This document shows positions 18,578 to 31,539 of a DNA stretch of 64,000 bases, in pieces (the first letter of the stretch is position 1; each line of letters begins with the position of its first letter). The position numbers and the translations under genes were made by a program. The DNA comes from Kudoa neothunni. Lineage: Eukaryota; Cnidaria. The notes beneath the pieces are model-generated. The model saw only the letters and a program-made list of their open reading frames with translations. It had not been told where the DNA came from and searched no databases. Where the stretch lies: assembly GCA_964304625.1 (NCBI GenBank), contig OZ199839.1, forward strand, positions 5,890,001 through 5,954,000. The letters are read 5' to 3'.

Positions 18578-19379
18578 GAGAACCGTTGCCAACCGCAAAC
18601 TTCTCGAGTTTAGCAGTCACACCTTGGTCGCGCATCCTAACTATGATTTAAACTTTTAATAAAGATCACATAAAAAATTTAAAATTTATTGTTAAATCCA
18701 AGAATGAATTAATATATATTTCTTCAATTTCTTATGCATCATTTTTACACATCTAAAATAGCGATTTTATTATTTGTTAGTCTATATTTGCGCGTGCGTG
18801 AAAATAAAAAATAAAAACTGATGTTTTATTATATGTAAAATAATACAATAAGTTATTTAATTCAGATAATCGATTTCAAATATTGTGTTTCATTAATAAT
18901 ACACATAAATTTCAAAAAAAATGAAATATATTAAGTCGAATCGTAAAAATATGAATTAATTATCGCTAAAAAAATAATCTAAACTTATACAAATTCAATC
19001 ACCACTATTTAGTGTTTAGCTTTAATTATTATTATCATTATCATTATTATTACCTGGCCATCTTTACATTTTTTGTTATAAATAATTTAATCTAAAAAAT
19101 TCACCAAAATTTTTCTTGGTTTATAAAGTTTATAAAGGGAATTTCAAGGATTATTTGTATTTCCACGCGTGTGTCGTTTACGCTTTAATTTTATTGATTA
19201 TTTTTGGGTTGCCCTGTTACCGATAAAATTTCGTTTTTTAAAACCAATATATAATGAAGATTGGTGAGTCTAATTACATTAAAATGTATCTAGATATCTT
19301 TAAATTGGCCCTTTAAAATTATTCTTATATTTTTGTAAATCTTTACGTATTTCACTATTGAATTGTAAAAAAAAATATA
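18578..19379. other. Intergenic, no gene seen
   Basis: AT-rich sequence between the small minus-strand gene and a Tigger-like element. It presumably includes the 5' region of the small gene. A short ATT/ATC-rich tract lies near 19024-19050. Nothing else is recognised. Confidence 0.5.
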
Positions 19380-20619
19380 CAGTAAGGTCTTGATAGTGCG
19401 ATATTTGATAGTTGGTGTTTTTTTAAAACCTCAGTATTTTATATTGTATATTTTTGATGTATACAACATTTTAGTTTAACGCTGTATACGAAAATATGAA
19501 ATAACATTTATTTGACGCGATTTTGGTATAATTCAAGGCTTCGCTATTGTACATTAGTTACTTCAATTTTTAATCCAATTAATCCACCAAATTACACCTA
19601 CACATTCGAAAGGTCGGCGTTCTGAGAGAAAAAAATTTCGATAAAAAATTGAAATTATTTAGTATTATCATTCAATTAAACCTATCTGAAATTTATATAA
19701 ATGAGTCTAGAGCATCATATCGAATATATTCTGTTATTGTGAGTTTTATTCAAATTAGAATAGGTTATTCTTCTGTGAATATTATTTCGACTAATAAAAC
19801 TGATATAATAAACTCCAACGTTTCTCCCAATCTTTAAAGGATCGCAAATACAAAATGTGTTTAATTTGAAATTGGGTTATATGACTGGATGATATCGGAA
19901 CCTAAAAAAGACGAATATTCTAGAGTATTTAATCACTGAAAAGACAAAATTGTTGAGATGATCTTGAAACCATTGGTTTCAGTGAAACAAAGGCCGACAT
20001 GAAATTTTTAAGAGATGTTTGTGTTTTGTAAATTAGTTCTGTGCGAAAAAAGCGGAGAATATTGATGATATTATTTTTGCTCGGGGAATTAAGTAGATTT
20101 GAAAAAGAAAACATTAAATCTTGGTGAGACTGCTCTTTTCTGAACATTACACTCAACGAACATCTATTTATAAGCGATAAAGTTTATGTAAAATTAAAAG
20201 GAAATGAATCACTAAAAAACATAGTCATCACATTCTAGTCTGATTAATTTACAAGAGAATAATTGACCCACAATTTGTCATTGATAAATTCAAAGATAAC
20301 GACTGGTTTAAAGGAAATTATTGGTTTTCCTGTTAAATACTACGATCGATAAAATGAAAGAATGTTTTAAACTCTCTATTTGTATTTTAAAAATCTTGAT
20401 CAAAAGTTAGCGAAAAAGCAGGGACGGATCTTATATTGTTAGATTGGTGCCATTCATATTCATAAATAATTGATTTTGAAAAATATATATTATTTCTCCT
20501 TAACAAATAAAAATTCTATTATTATAACGCATGCGCAAAGATTCGATATTGGCAGTGACTTCGTATTGAGAACTAAAAGCTCAGGTACCGATTTAGTGAA
20601 CTATATTGAGATCTTACTG
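19380..20619 (+). mobile_element. Tigger/pogo-like element, degraded
   Basis: The left end CAGTAAGGTCTTGATAGTG at 19380 and the inverted right end (CAGTAAGATCTCAATATA read from 20619) form terminal repeats, flanked by TA on both sides as expected for Tc1/mariner-pogo integration. Length is 1.24 kb. Inside, broken plus-strand text such as NKGRHEIF resembles the DNA-binding part of Tigger-type transposases, with many stops and no DDE core recognised. Related copies lie at 51393-52652 and from 63455. Confidence 0.7.
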
Positions 20620-23600
20620 TATTTTGTTTGTAATATTCTTTAGGGTTGTCAATAAAATATCGGGTAATGATAAAGTTTGTAGCACCTAAAAACCGTCCTC
20701 TTGCGCATGTCTTTTCGCATTTTTTGCACCTTTAATAAAAAATAAAAGAATATGGAGTGCGAACATTCAGCTTAAATTATAAACTAAAATTATGAGAATT
20801 TTTCATTTAAACGCAGAAGTCGGATATTTGTGTAATCTCCATCTTTTTATCAACAAACATTGAATCGATCATTAGTCTGTTTTGATACTTATTCATAAAC
20901 TGATTCTCTTTCATATTTTTTATCATATGGACACATACGTTACAATATCCAATTTTATTTCAATGTTTTACACATACTTCAAGATAAAACAAATTAATAT
21001 AATCATTTTTAAATATTAGGTTCCTTAGTTTACATAATAATAACTAAATAATTTCTTAATTTCTAATAAAAAATTTAATAAAAAATAATATAAACTAAAA
21101 CAAATCTTACTACATTAATATCTGTATTTAAAATTTCACAAAGTATTTTTTTACAATGAAAAATGATGTTTTTGTGAACTTGGCCAAAAGTTTATTAGTT
21201 TATTATTAAAGTAAGTTTGTATAAAATTTTCATGTATCAATAATAAATAATCTAAATAGTAATAATAAATAACTTTTGAGTTAATAACTAAGAAGGAAAC
21301 AAAATGATTATATGTTTGTTGAATAAAGTGCATTAAAGATTATGCGGTGTCAAAGAATATTAATTTGAGTAATAAAAATTAATTTTCTTGTGTTTTCTCC
21401 ATCTCTATTACTTTTTCTATTTTTTACCCTTTAAAATGTTAGTGGTGCACATATTTTCCGTGACGTTCCAGAATTCGACTTTTAAAATCCCCCGGTAAAA
21501 AAATATCGTATTAGATTTCACTTTAAGAGGGATTAAATAATTTAGCGTTAGTGCCGGGACAAGACATTGTTAATTTATTACCAGGATTGATACAGATACA
21601 CTCCTGCACAGAAATGAACATGATTTAAATTTCGAAATAAAAATTGACAAAATATGTTGTTTAAAACATTTAGTTTGACTACTCTATAAATCAAATTGAA
21701 ACATAATATTTTTTGATTGTTATAAAGAAACGTTTCTATGAGAAATATTACCCGAGTAACGCTGGGCAGTTGGCGCTAATATCTTTTAAAAATATATTAT
21801 TCATGGTTAGATGTGTTCATGAATAAAAAATACCAATCTCGCGATAAATATTTGTTTTACCTAACTAAATTAACTAATTATCCATGTGATGGATATCAAA
21901 ACATTTGAGAAAAATGATATTTTACTGACCAATAATATAATCAGTTGGGTTCCCGTATTAAATTAAATCAGTAAATTTTAGAGATTAAAACCTTTTTTAG
22001 AATGACTAAAAATTTTGGTGTAATCTCATTAGAATACAACAAACGCCTGAAACAATTGAAATTGAAAATGTGGGAATGTGTAAAACATGGTATCGGTGCA
22101 ACCCTATTTATTACTATTATTAGTAGGAACTTCATCACAAATGCAACTGAAGTGGTGCGTACTGTCGCCATGTTTAATCCCCCAAAATCATATTTACCTG
22201 CGATATACCTTGTTAATTTCTCATAATCTACAGCATCTAATTATTATTTTTCTTTCACTTCATACCCTCATTCTTACGTGAAATAATCACATACATCCAA
22301 AACTAACCTTAAGTAAATATTATGATCACTAAAAATAAAAAGTACACTAAAACTTTAAATAAAATTATTATTTAATAAAAAATCAACTGAATATTATTTA
22401 AGAGTTATTGTGAATTAAAAATAAAATCTTTTGAAGAGTAAGCCTAACAATATAGACGAATTAAATCAGGTCCCTCAGAGTCAAAGTCCTTGCATTATTA
22501 TGTTTCGTTGTGTACCCCTGGCGGGATGCGGATTTTTAGCGGGTCAAACTAATGTATTCGCCTATTAGCCAATCCTTTACTGCCCTACAAATGAGTCACA
22601 TGATTTTTTGAATTAATTATGAGATGTCTAAGCCATGTACTATAAACATATAGTTAATGTGTGAGAGCCCCTTGGGAAAGGATAATCAGGCTCCGAATGG
22701 GGCCGGGGCCATGGAGATTCTTTCTGTGTAAACAAAAAATAACAATTGAACTGTCTCCATAAGCATATCTGTAATTAAACGAGGATTTTATTTTATAAAT
22801 TAAAAATAAAATTACAATAGGTAACCACTTGTTCGTATTCTCCATGGGAATTGAGAAATGTAGGAAAATCTAATGAATGACCAATTTTTCTTTCTTTGGC
22901 TCGTGCGAAAATAAAAATTTTATAATAAAATAAATATAACAACTCACACTATTGATATAAATTGTATTATTTGGGTTTAAATATCTAATAATTACAGTTT
23001 CGGTGTTTAAAAGATAATATAATGTATTTCCTCTTCCATTAAAGGAACTTTGAAATATGAGGTATTCTCCCTTGTTGGTTAAAATAATCATTTGTATTTG
23101 ATAAAAGTTTCAACGCTTCCTTTCATGTGATTGTTATAACTTTGCCACATTCACCTCTGTCGGAGTTACTGTCGTCAAGTTAAATGTTAACTGATTACTC
23201 TATGATATCAGTCAAGATATTTTTTAGACGATTTCATTCTCAATTGTTTCGTTTACTACATTCGTTAATGTGCAAGAATCATCATTCAGATTATATATTG
23301 TGGACTCGTCACGTTCTTACAGATTATTTTCTTGAATTTTCAGATAAAACCTTTCTTATCTAAAATAATTTTTAATTTTATCTTCACTTAAATTTTTCCA
23401 TACCTCAATAATCAATAATCACGAATATTGCGTCATGGATACCTGGAACTTAAGGCGTTGCACCGGTTCTAACTGACTCTATAAATTCTTTAATCACATT
23501 TTTTATAATAACATTTTAAAGAACGAATAATACCTTTTCTAATGACTGAAATACATTAATTGTATTTTTAAGTAAATATATTAATTAAATATTCGAAAGT

Positions 23601-24299
23601 TTTATGGAAATGTGACATGTAGTGTATGGTCGAGGAATATTGTGATAGTTCTTCCTATGCTATTAAAATATGAATTCTGTTCGATCATATAAAATTTGAA
23701 AATCCACGACTTGTATTTGTTATTTTTTTAGGGAAACGGCAATATAACGTTTTTAAAACATATTGGGTGGTTTAATTTACTAATTGTGAAACTGACCAAT
23801 TTTAGGCCTATAAATGACCCACCTATAAGGAACATAATCTGGTTCTTTGACTTTTTCGTTCCCCCCTTGTTGTTTTCGAGAGAGGTAACATAACTAGTTT
23901 CTAATACTACAGAGTGTTTCGGATTTCATAAGTTTTAATACTTCTTTGTTAATGTTAAAATAGAGAAGTTTGTCTGCTATAAATATCATTTGTAAAAAGT
24001 TTTGAAGAATATCTTTCGTCGTCGATAGCCGGTTAAAAACTGTTTTCGAGTTAACAAAGTCTACTTCCTAATGGAAATTTATTTGTTGATGTTAAGTCTT
24101 TCTATAATTCACGATTCCATACGTATATGGAGTTTGTTTCATTTTGTCTTCACTGATTATTACATTTTTTTTCAATGAATTTACTCAAAGAAATTTGTAT
24201 ATTTAATGCTCTTAGCGAATAAAATAATAATTATGTTTCACCTAATTAGAATACCCCGTAATCTTGAAATAATAAAAACCTTAAAGTGGTAAAGAGTAG
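20620..24299. other. Gene-poor AT-rich region
   Basis: No conserved coding segment was recognised. Two GC-richer patches stand out at about 22480-22600 and 22660-22720 (for example GGGGCCGGGGCCATGGAG) against the AT-rich background; they may be remains of repeats. A short stretch at 21750-21775 (CGCTGGGCAGTTGGCGC) loosely resembles the GC-rich words at 28998 and 46733. No gene is called. Confidence 0.45.
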
Positions 24300-24830
24300 C
24301 AATCTTGGTATCCCTCTTTGGCAAATCGCCTGGACCATATGGCATAGTGATGTTAGGTCGAGCTCCTATAAGGTGAGGTTGTGAGATCTAGATCTAGTCC
24401 GGACGTTCCTGTACTCCTTTTCTGAAATTAAGTAGGAAGGCTGTGGTAATCGCAAGGATCCACGATTTATTGTGGTCTTTATTGCAACTGGGAAGGGGTC
24501 TGATGGAAGGGTAGAACTCGGGGCTCATAAACGAAGTACAACCGAGTAGGTGTAGGAGTTTCGGTAGAGCCGACGTCCGCATTCAGACATTCAGACACCT
24601 TTTCCAGACTAATTCTCGGTTAGTCCAGGGTACGGTTGGGGTGGTGGTTGCTCCGAAATGAGGATGTTTATTGGCTTAAAATCCCACACTACCACATAAA
24701 CGTAAATCGACTTAATATGATGCTGTGGTACCCAAAGCGTAAATGGAAGAGTCCTTACCATCCCGAACATCACAACCTAACAAGTTGCGCCAGGAGATTG
24801 ACCTTGTAAAAATCCTCCTTGACAAAGAAT
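24300..24830. repeat. GC-richer island of unknown origin
   Basis: About 500 bp with clearly higher G+C than its neighbours, sharp edges on both sides and no long open frame on either strand. On the minus strand two AATAAA-like words (AATAAAGACCACAATAAATC) fall inside it. It may be a single repeat copy or part of a mobile element, but I recognise no terminal repeats or coding part. It is listed because its composition differs so much from the rest. Confidence 0.4.
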
Positions 24831-25227
24831 CATCTTATATAGTTACTTAATATTTTCCTATATATGTCAGTAATTAGTAGATTTTTTTAACCGTTCGTTT
24901 TCTATAATTACTTAAAACTGGTTAATTCGAAAGCAAGTTATCGCCAAAAATGTACGAAAAATACATACAAAATAGCTAAGCTTGATTAAAATTAATTTAT
25001 TTACTAATTTTATGCGTTCTATTATAAAATAATCCGATATATCTTTTTAAAAAATTAAAAAAACTTTAACCTTCTTTTTGTTAAGAGTACGAAAAACTGG
25101 TCACCCAACGTATTAATAATAACCATATTAATCCATATAAGAATAGACACAATAAATGTAATAAGAAATAACAAAAAATAGAAATAAACGAAACAAATGT
25201 CATTAAAAAGAAGAAAAAACTACAAAT

Positions 25228-27797
25228 TTAATACCAAGCTGGAGAGAAATTAAAGGTATCTTTTTCAATCAAACCTTGAGGAAATGGTTCAGCTAAACAA
25301 TATTTAATCAAGAATAATATAAAGCGAGGAAAAATTACGTTGTTGAGTTTTTGATTAATCAACGAATTGATAACAGATGGATTCACCTATTCGAAAGGAA
25401 GAGATAATCCAAATCAAATAGGGATATTTAATCGCATGAAGATACCTGGAAGGAAGTCATAGGGTTGTATCTCATATAATAATTTTTCCATAACTTTATA
25501 GAGGGAGCAGAGAACTTTGGGTAGATTGGCTGTATGTCAACTCCAATTAAAGCTAAAATAAATAAATCATTAACTTACTTTGTTAAAGTATTCTGGAACA
25601 TGAAGTGGATTTTTGAATTCTTCAACCTTAAAAGTAAAAATTTGTATACATTAGATCAATAGAAAATAACAGAAATACCAATTTAAATAGATCACTCCAA
25701 ATTGAAACAGTTCTGATTTCGATTTGTTCTTGCTTTTTAATTTTTTCGGAGGTAACAATAAAATTACCATACAGCTGACTGTGACAAATCTCAACTCATG
25801 AAACATCAAACACGCATTCAATACCTAAACATTCTATCGACGATGGTAATCAGAAAATGATCATTGAACTCAAATGCATGGGGATACTACAAAAAACAAT
25901 AAAATATGTTCAATTAAGTGGAGCCAGGAAAACAACAACAACTACTTTTGCCATAATATGATGAACACACTCAATAAATTGTAAGAATAATGGAGCTTGT
26001 TGGTTGGTTTTTCTTGATTCATCATAATGTCCATTTCTCTGATTGAAATTAAATCAAAATCTCAAACAAATAAATCTAAATTAGAAACCTGGGAAAATTT
26101 ATGACCAATAGAGCACCATTCTTTTTCAATAAGACACTAACAAGCAACAGATATTTTTGGGTTAAAATGGATATATTGAATTATACCGCTAAACCGTTAA
26201 TAGTTCTATAGAATGGATCAAGACAAATCATAACCAACGAAACAATCTAACAATAATCCATTTAGTTTGCATGTTATAGAAACATACTTGTGCCGATTGG
26301 TCCCATCCATCATTGCACATAACAAGAGCAGGGCAGTTTTGCCGTTCGATAATATCCACCACAACAGCGGTTCCATTCAACAAAGACTGAATAATTTTTT
26401 GAATAGGTGGCAATAAATGTGGATATTACATGAATATTTTCAAGCCATTTGGTGGCTTCAAGTCGACTTATCCAATCACTATCATCGATACCTGGATTAC
26501 AAAGTCGAAGCAACTTTTGAAAACTATCTCTCATAGTGTGGATGCTTGGAATGTCGAGATAAGTGGTCTCATAGGTGAAACTGTAATCATCTTCGGCCAA
26601 CGCTTTGGTGCTAAATACCGCATCACCATTGTCAATACAACCGGTATCAACAATGTGGAATTTAGTGGTCAATGGACAGGTTGCAGTTACAGCCTATGTA
26701 GGATGTAGTTGTTAAAATGTAAAGCATATCAATCATCACATTAAAATAGGAGTAGATTTTTTCGCGAAATTCAGGAGAGAGATTCGAAATCGGGTAAGCA
26801 CTACGAAGAAGTGGAGCCTGATTATGAGGATGTTGCCAACTTAGTATAGGAAAACGACATTTGGAAAAGAACATAGCCAAATCAGTAACCAATTGGCCCT
26901 CAGGCGTATTCAAAATAGCCAAATTTTCGGGATAACTTGCCACGATTTTATAGTCAGCGTTGATTGGACTTAAAACCCATTGGGTCAATCGACCAAATAT
27001 TCGTTTAAACTCCTCCGACATAACAAACAAATTCCACCCTGGACATATTTCCCCATCGGCTTTGTAGCTTAATGTGGCAACAGGGATCATTTGTTCAAAT
27101 GCTTCCATATTTTGCTGAATAAAAATCTATTATTATGTCTGGTGTATAAAAATAATTAAATACTTCTATAGTCTCGATGAAACTTGGTAATGAGTAAGCT
27201 TCATTAAGTGGAATCACAAACCTAATAATTCGACCATCCTAGATACCAACAACCAGCTCATATATAAAAAACTTAATAAATAAATAAAAACTACCAAACA
27301 ACTCAACTGAATATTGTGATAATCTTTTTTGGCTGCGTAGGTAGGATTCACATAATTTTTATTGTAGGAGATTATTTGTGACATGTAAATATTCACATAG
27401 TAACATGGATGCTTTGAAATATCATAGTATTCCATTCTCTCGGTCATATTTCGTTTTATTGGATACAATGATTTCTATAATTATTTTATATTACAAGTCA
27501 ACTAAAAATAATAAAACTTACAGTTTTAGGAACGAAAATCAATCTATAGTTGGTGATATGGAGTTTGCCTTTTTTCGGACCAGAAAATGGACAACAATAT
27601 TCCATTTCATCTATTTATATTATTATTTTCATCGTATCTATGGCAACTCAATAAATTCACACCAGAAAATAATATCTTCTCGTTGGTTAACATTGGCTCA
27701 GGGAAAACATTTTCATCTCCAATATCATCTTGCTATTTAAAAAATAACACTATTTTTAAATTAGCATAAATTTTACAGTGTTTTCTTCACTATCCAT
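25228..27797 (-). CDS. Myotubularin-family protein (MTM1/MTMR2-type), probable pseudophosphatase
   Basis: Spliced minus-strand gene with about a dozen short introns. It starts MDSEENT (27797), continues QDDIGDENVFPEP and then a PH-GRAM segment EYCCPFSGPKKGKLHITNYRL. The myotubularin core follows: GRIIRFVIPLNEAYSLPSF, PGWNLFVMSEEFKRIFG, INADYKIVASYPENLAI, FSKCRFPILSWQHPHNQAPL, FHIVDTGCIDNGDAVFSTKA, IPSIHTMRDSFQKLLRL, the P-loop, LDPFYRTINGLAV-like text, and a C-terminal IYPKFSAPSIKLWKNYYMRY, ending SPAWY-stop at 25228. Active myotubularins carry HCSDGWDR (Cys-x5-Arg) and remove the 3-phosphate of PI3P and PI(3,5)P2. Here the loop reads MCNDGWDQS: Cys is kept, Arg is Gln and Ser is Asn. Catalysis is therefore unlikely; inactive relatives act as partners of active ones. 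The full fold argues for a living gene. Confidence 0.88.
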
Positions 27798-28074
27798 GCT
27801 TTTGGCAAACGAATAAATTGGATTATATAATGGCGATAACCCACGACTTATTACAACCGATATTCTACGATCAAAAAATCCTCACCAATAAAGTGAGTTA
27901 TATATGAGTTTATCTTAATTTCATCTTTGTGGTTAATTTTATGGAGTTATTTTATAAATATTTATATGTTTAAAAGTTTGTTATAATTTATATTAAAAAT
28001 TTTGAGAATAAGATCGGATTACCACTATAATTATTGGATCTTTATAATAAAGTGCTAAAATAAATAATTTATTT

Positions 28075-29168
28075 AAAAACACAGAATAATGACCGAATTT
28101 TCAGATTATAGTTTATAATTAGTTCAAATATTAGTCGTATATATTTTAACCCAGATTAGCGTTATATTTATTCTATAATTTTTGCCAGGAATGACCTATT
28201 TCGAATTCAACATATTATTTTTGATATTATGGTTATGCATTAGTTACAATTTAACGCGTAATTCTTGCATTAAATAAAAATTCTTTCTTCTTATAGACAT
28301 TGATGTAACAATCGGTAGTCGCTAAGAGTGAAATATGACAATCCAACAAAATTTGAGTTGTCCAAATTAAATTCTACAACGCATACAACATTCTTTACTT
28401 GACCCAACTTTATTGATGGTATAGCCTGTCGAAATAATCGTGGGGAAATAGGAGTTCTCTGCGTTAATACATTACTGCAAATGCTATTGTGTTGGCAAAT
28501 CGTGGTTGCTTAAAGTACCCTACTGATGGCGCAACACTCATTGATCAATACTCATTATTAAAATAATCAACGAGTTCTGTTTTGTGCGTTTTCTCTGACT
28601 TGGATTACAATCACTTTTCTGAATTTTAACCTTTTTTTATATTATTGACTTTTAGGGAGTAGGATATTCTATAAAGAATAAAACATTGTCAAAAATGAGT
28701 CTTACTTGAATAATGTGGTTAGTAATAGTAATCAATTTCATTTTAAAATATGAAATTTTTATAATACGAATTTATTATTCAGTAGAAATATGTGTGATGT
28801 AGTAATTTGCGATAGTTAATCTAATCTGCGTTACTAAATAATATAGGAGTTCCAATAATACACAAGCCCGAAAGGTTGTCGAAATTAGAACATTTATTCT
28901 ATTCGTAATGTGAGAAAATAATTTTTGTTAATATACTTTGAAATTCTTATTTTAAATTTGATATATATTTATTTTATGTATATATTAATTTACTACCGCG
29001 AACTGCCCCGCGTTGCCTGGGAACGATTTCGCATAGACGTTTCCTAAGTACATTCAAAAAAATATTGAAGTATCGAACTAATTCATAGAAACAAAATAAC
29101 CTGAAAGAATTGAAAGCATCATAATTAATGACTTGGATTTTGAAATTTAAATCCTGATCATTTCAGTG
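28075..29168. repeat. Dispersed repeat, copy 1
   Basis: Closely similar to 45465-46906 (copy 2) over about 900 bp, for example both carry GTCGTATATATTTTAACCCA and AACATTTATT-type blocks in the same order. A GC-rich tail (28998-29050, GCGAACTGCCCCGCGTTGCC) pairs with 46733 (GCGGGAATTGCCCTGCGTTGC), but in copy 2 an extra 380 bp or so separates the two parts. A minus-strand frame (ending NSNFVGLSYFTLSD in both copies) is shared, but I recognise no family. It is probably a transposon relic. Confidence 0.65.
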
Positions 29169-29169
29169 C

Positions 29170-29900
29170 AGGTATCATTTCCTAAATAAAAACTGAAAAT
29201 CCTCTATAACGACCTATCATGATCATGCATGGCTAGTACACATTCAGTAGGCACCGCTATAATACTTCCAAGAGGATCATTATGCTTGTTTATATAGCCC
29301 ACCAAACATGAAAAATAGTCTCATTTTTGGAGTAAATTTCAAGCTAACTGACAAATAGGAATTCTTCAATAGTATCTCCAAGGGGTGGACTATGAAACCT
29401 CACATAAACCATTAGAATATTTGAACTTCTAAATGTTGATTTGTCCAGTTGAATAGTAAATTCACATCTTTGGAGCTCAGATATTAATGTCGTTTCTACA
29501 TCGTTTGTCATTTCTTCAATGCGTCACCGCACAGAATTTGTGCTCGATGGTATGCATTTAAGAACTGGAACAGAGTCTTTCTATAGAACACATTCAATCA
29601 CATCTTTAATTACAGGTATTATTATATTTTCTCCAATATATATGGTTTCCCTTTTTTTGTTATATTAAGAGAGATTCTGTACGATACCTTTAGCCCTCCT
29701 TCATTACCAACATTAACAGTTGGTTTAAAGAGAGAATTTATGTTTGGTTGAGCCTTCCATTTATCTTTAAGCGTTTTGAAAAATTCAACGCCAATTTTTT
29801 GCTAGAATAGATCTTCTTTATGTGATATTTCATTTTAGAAGGCTCCTTGTCATCATTGCTTAATTTTATTCTAAGTAAAAGACACATTGAGATGGTTTAA
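29170..29900 (-). mobile_element. hAT transposase remnant, FAM200/ZBED5-like
   Basis: Minus-strand text in several frames: GLKVSYRISLNITKKGKPY, then RRIEEMTNDVETTLISELQR, CEFTIQLDKSTFRSSNIL, MVYVRFHSPPLGDTIEEFLF and MIGRYRGFSVFI. This is the order of the core of hAT transposases related to the domesticated genes FAM200 and ZBED5 (where the usual words are SLDVEEQ, FSLQLDEST, YVRF and MVGRYRGFIAYLK). There are several stops and frame changes, the D of LDEST is followed by K, and the C-terminal dimerisation part is missing. It is dead. Confidence 0.65.
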
Positions 29901-31539
29901 CAATCGCAGGATTTTAAAAACCATATTTCAAATATTCCGGGGAATATTGTCTGCTCTTTCTCTTTAAAAGTGTGGGATCAATTATGAATAATATGATACC
30001 TGTCGATAAATACAACAAGTTTACCAAGCAATATCTCAGATATTACGGGACGTTTAACGCGTATGTATTCGCGCAATTTCTACAATTACGTCAGAGGAAT
30101 ACTGACGCCTATTTATGTAACTGTGCTTGAATCCATTTTCCATTGATAATGTGGAAAATTTCGTCATTTCAGAATTTCATTCCATGATATTTTAAACCAG
30201 AAAAACCTATGACTTGACTTCTGCTAGGGAAATTACCATTTTCACCTACGAAGATATTCGTGGAGTTGTAGTTTAGACTATAATTAATTATACTTGACTT
30301 TTGTAGGCAAAAAATCAACCAAAAATAAATGAAGACAGCATTTTCAAAAAAACTAATTTTATATGTTGGCTATTAATAGAAATTGTTAGGATTCAAAATA
30401 GCGAACATTAGTTCTAAATTCCAATTTATAATTAAGATTTTCCGTGATAAAAACATTTTCTCTATATTGTTGAAAGCTGGTTAGCTCACCTTAAAATGAT
30501 TAAAAACATTTAAATGTAAAAACAACCTGTGCTTGGGTTATATGTATACTTTTGTCTCAATTCAAACCAAATTAATAAAATGTTTGGGTTTCCCTCAATC
30601 GTATAGTTTCATGACTCTTATTATCGAGATATTCAGTTTCGATTACACTCAGATACCATTATGATTAAGCGTCTCTAGGGTGTTCATTAGTTATTGAAAA
30701 TGTAATGAATGTGTGAAAAAGTATGCTGAATCGTTATATTAAGCTTGGTACCAATCGGCAACTTCAATAGTTTTTTTCTAACTATTTTACTCTTAACAAA
30801 AGCGAAATTTATCATTATGAATATGTTTCATCATATATCATACTTAATAGGTCTCTAAACTTAGGTCGCTTATATGTGATTGTAGTTACACACTTTTGCA
30901 AGAAATATAAGTTCAATGGAATATTTTACGAATAAATTGCATCATATATAGAATCATTTATATTTGCTCATAACTGTCTCTAAAACTTAATAAGAATATC
31001 TTAATCTTTATTTTAAGATAATGTTCCGTAGCTTGGGGTCACATGAAGTGTTTTTAGGTGGTCACAGGCGGCGAAACAACAATTCAACAATTGCAGATAA
31101 TTTTTAGTATTTTCGGAGCTTTTGTAATTCTAATTCCTATCTATTTTAAAAATAAAACATAACCTTCTTGGTTAATTAAAAACTTATTGTTAACTATCGT
31201 TATTCTTGTATATATTGTTGATATCAATTAATATTAATGTTCATTTAATTTTAAGAAAAATAATTTTAATGTGTTGGTTAATTTTTTGTGAGTTATCAAG
31301 AGTATCTACATTAATTAAAAAAATTAAATTACTTAACTACGACAATTGGAGATTGATTTTAATCTCAAAAATATAAACAAAAAATAAAGATCAGGGCTAG
31401 TCGTTAATTAATTGTATTTAAAAATGTAGTATGGAGTAGAATAGTGGGAAACATTATTTAAATCCTGAAAACATAATGCATTCATTATAACACGCATCGA
31501 CCCCTTTCGAATCCTAACGTAATTTTCGACCCCCTAGAA
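29901..31539. other. AT-rich intergenic stretch
   Basis: No recognisable gene. It may include the outermost decayed parts of the hAT remnant at its left side. It ends at the target site of the hAT-type element starting at 31540. Confidence 0.45.

Noticed and set aside
22480-22720. GC-richer patches considered as tRNA genes
   Set aside because: No cloverleaf with matching acceptor stem and T-loop could be made by eye.
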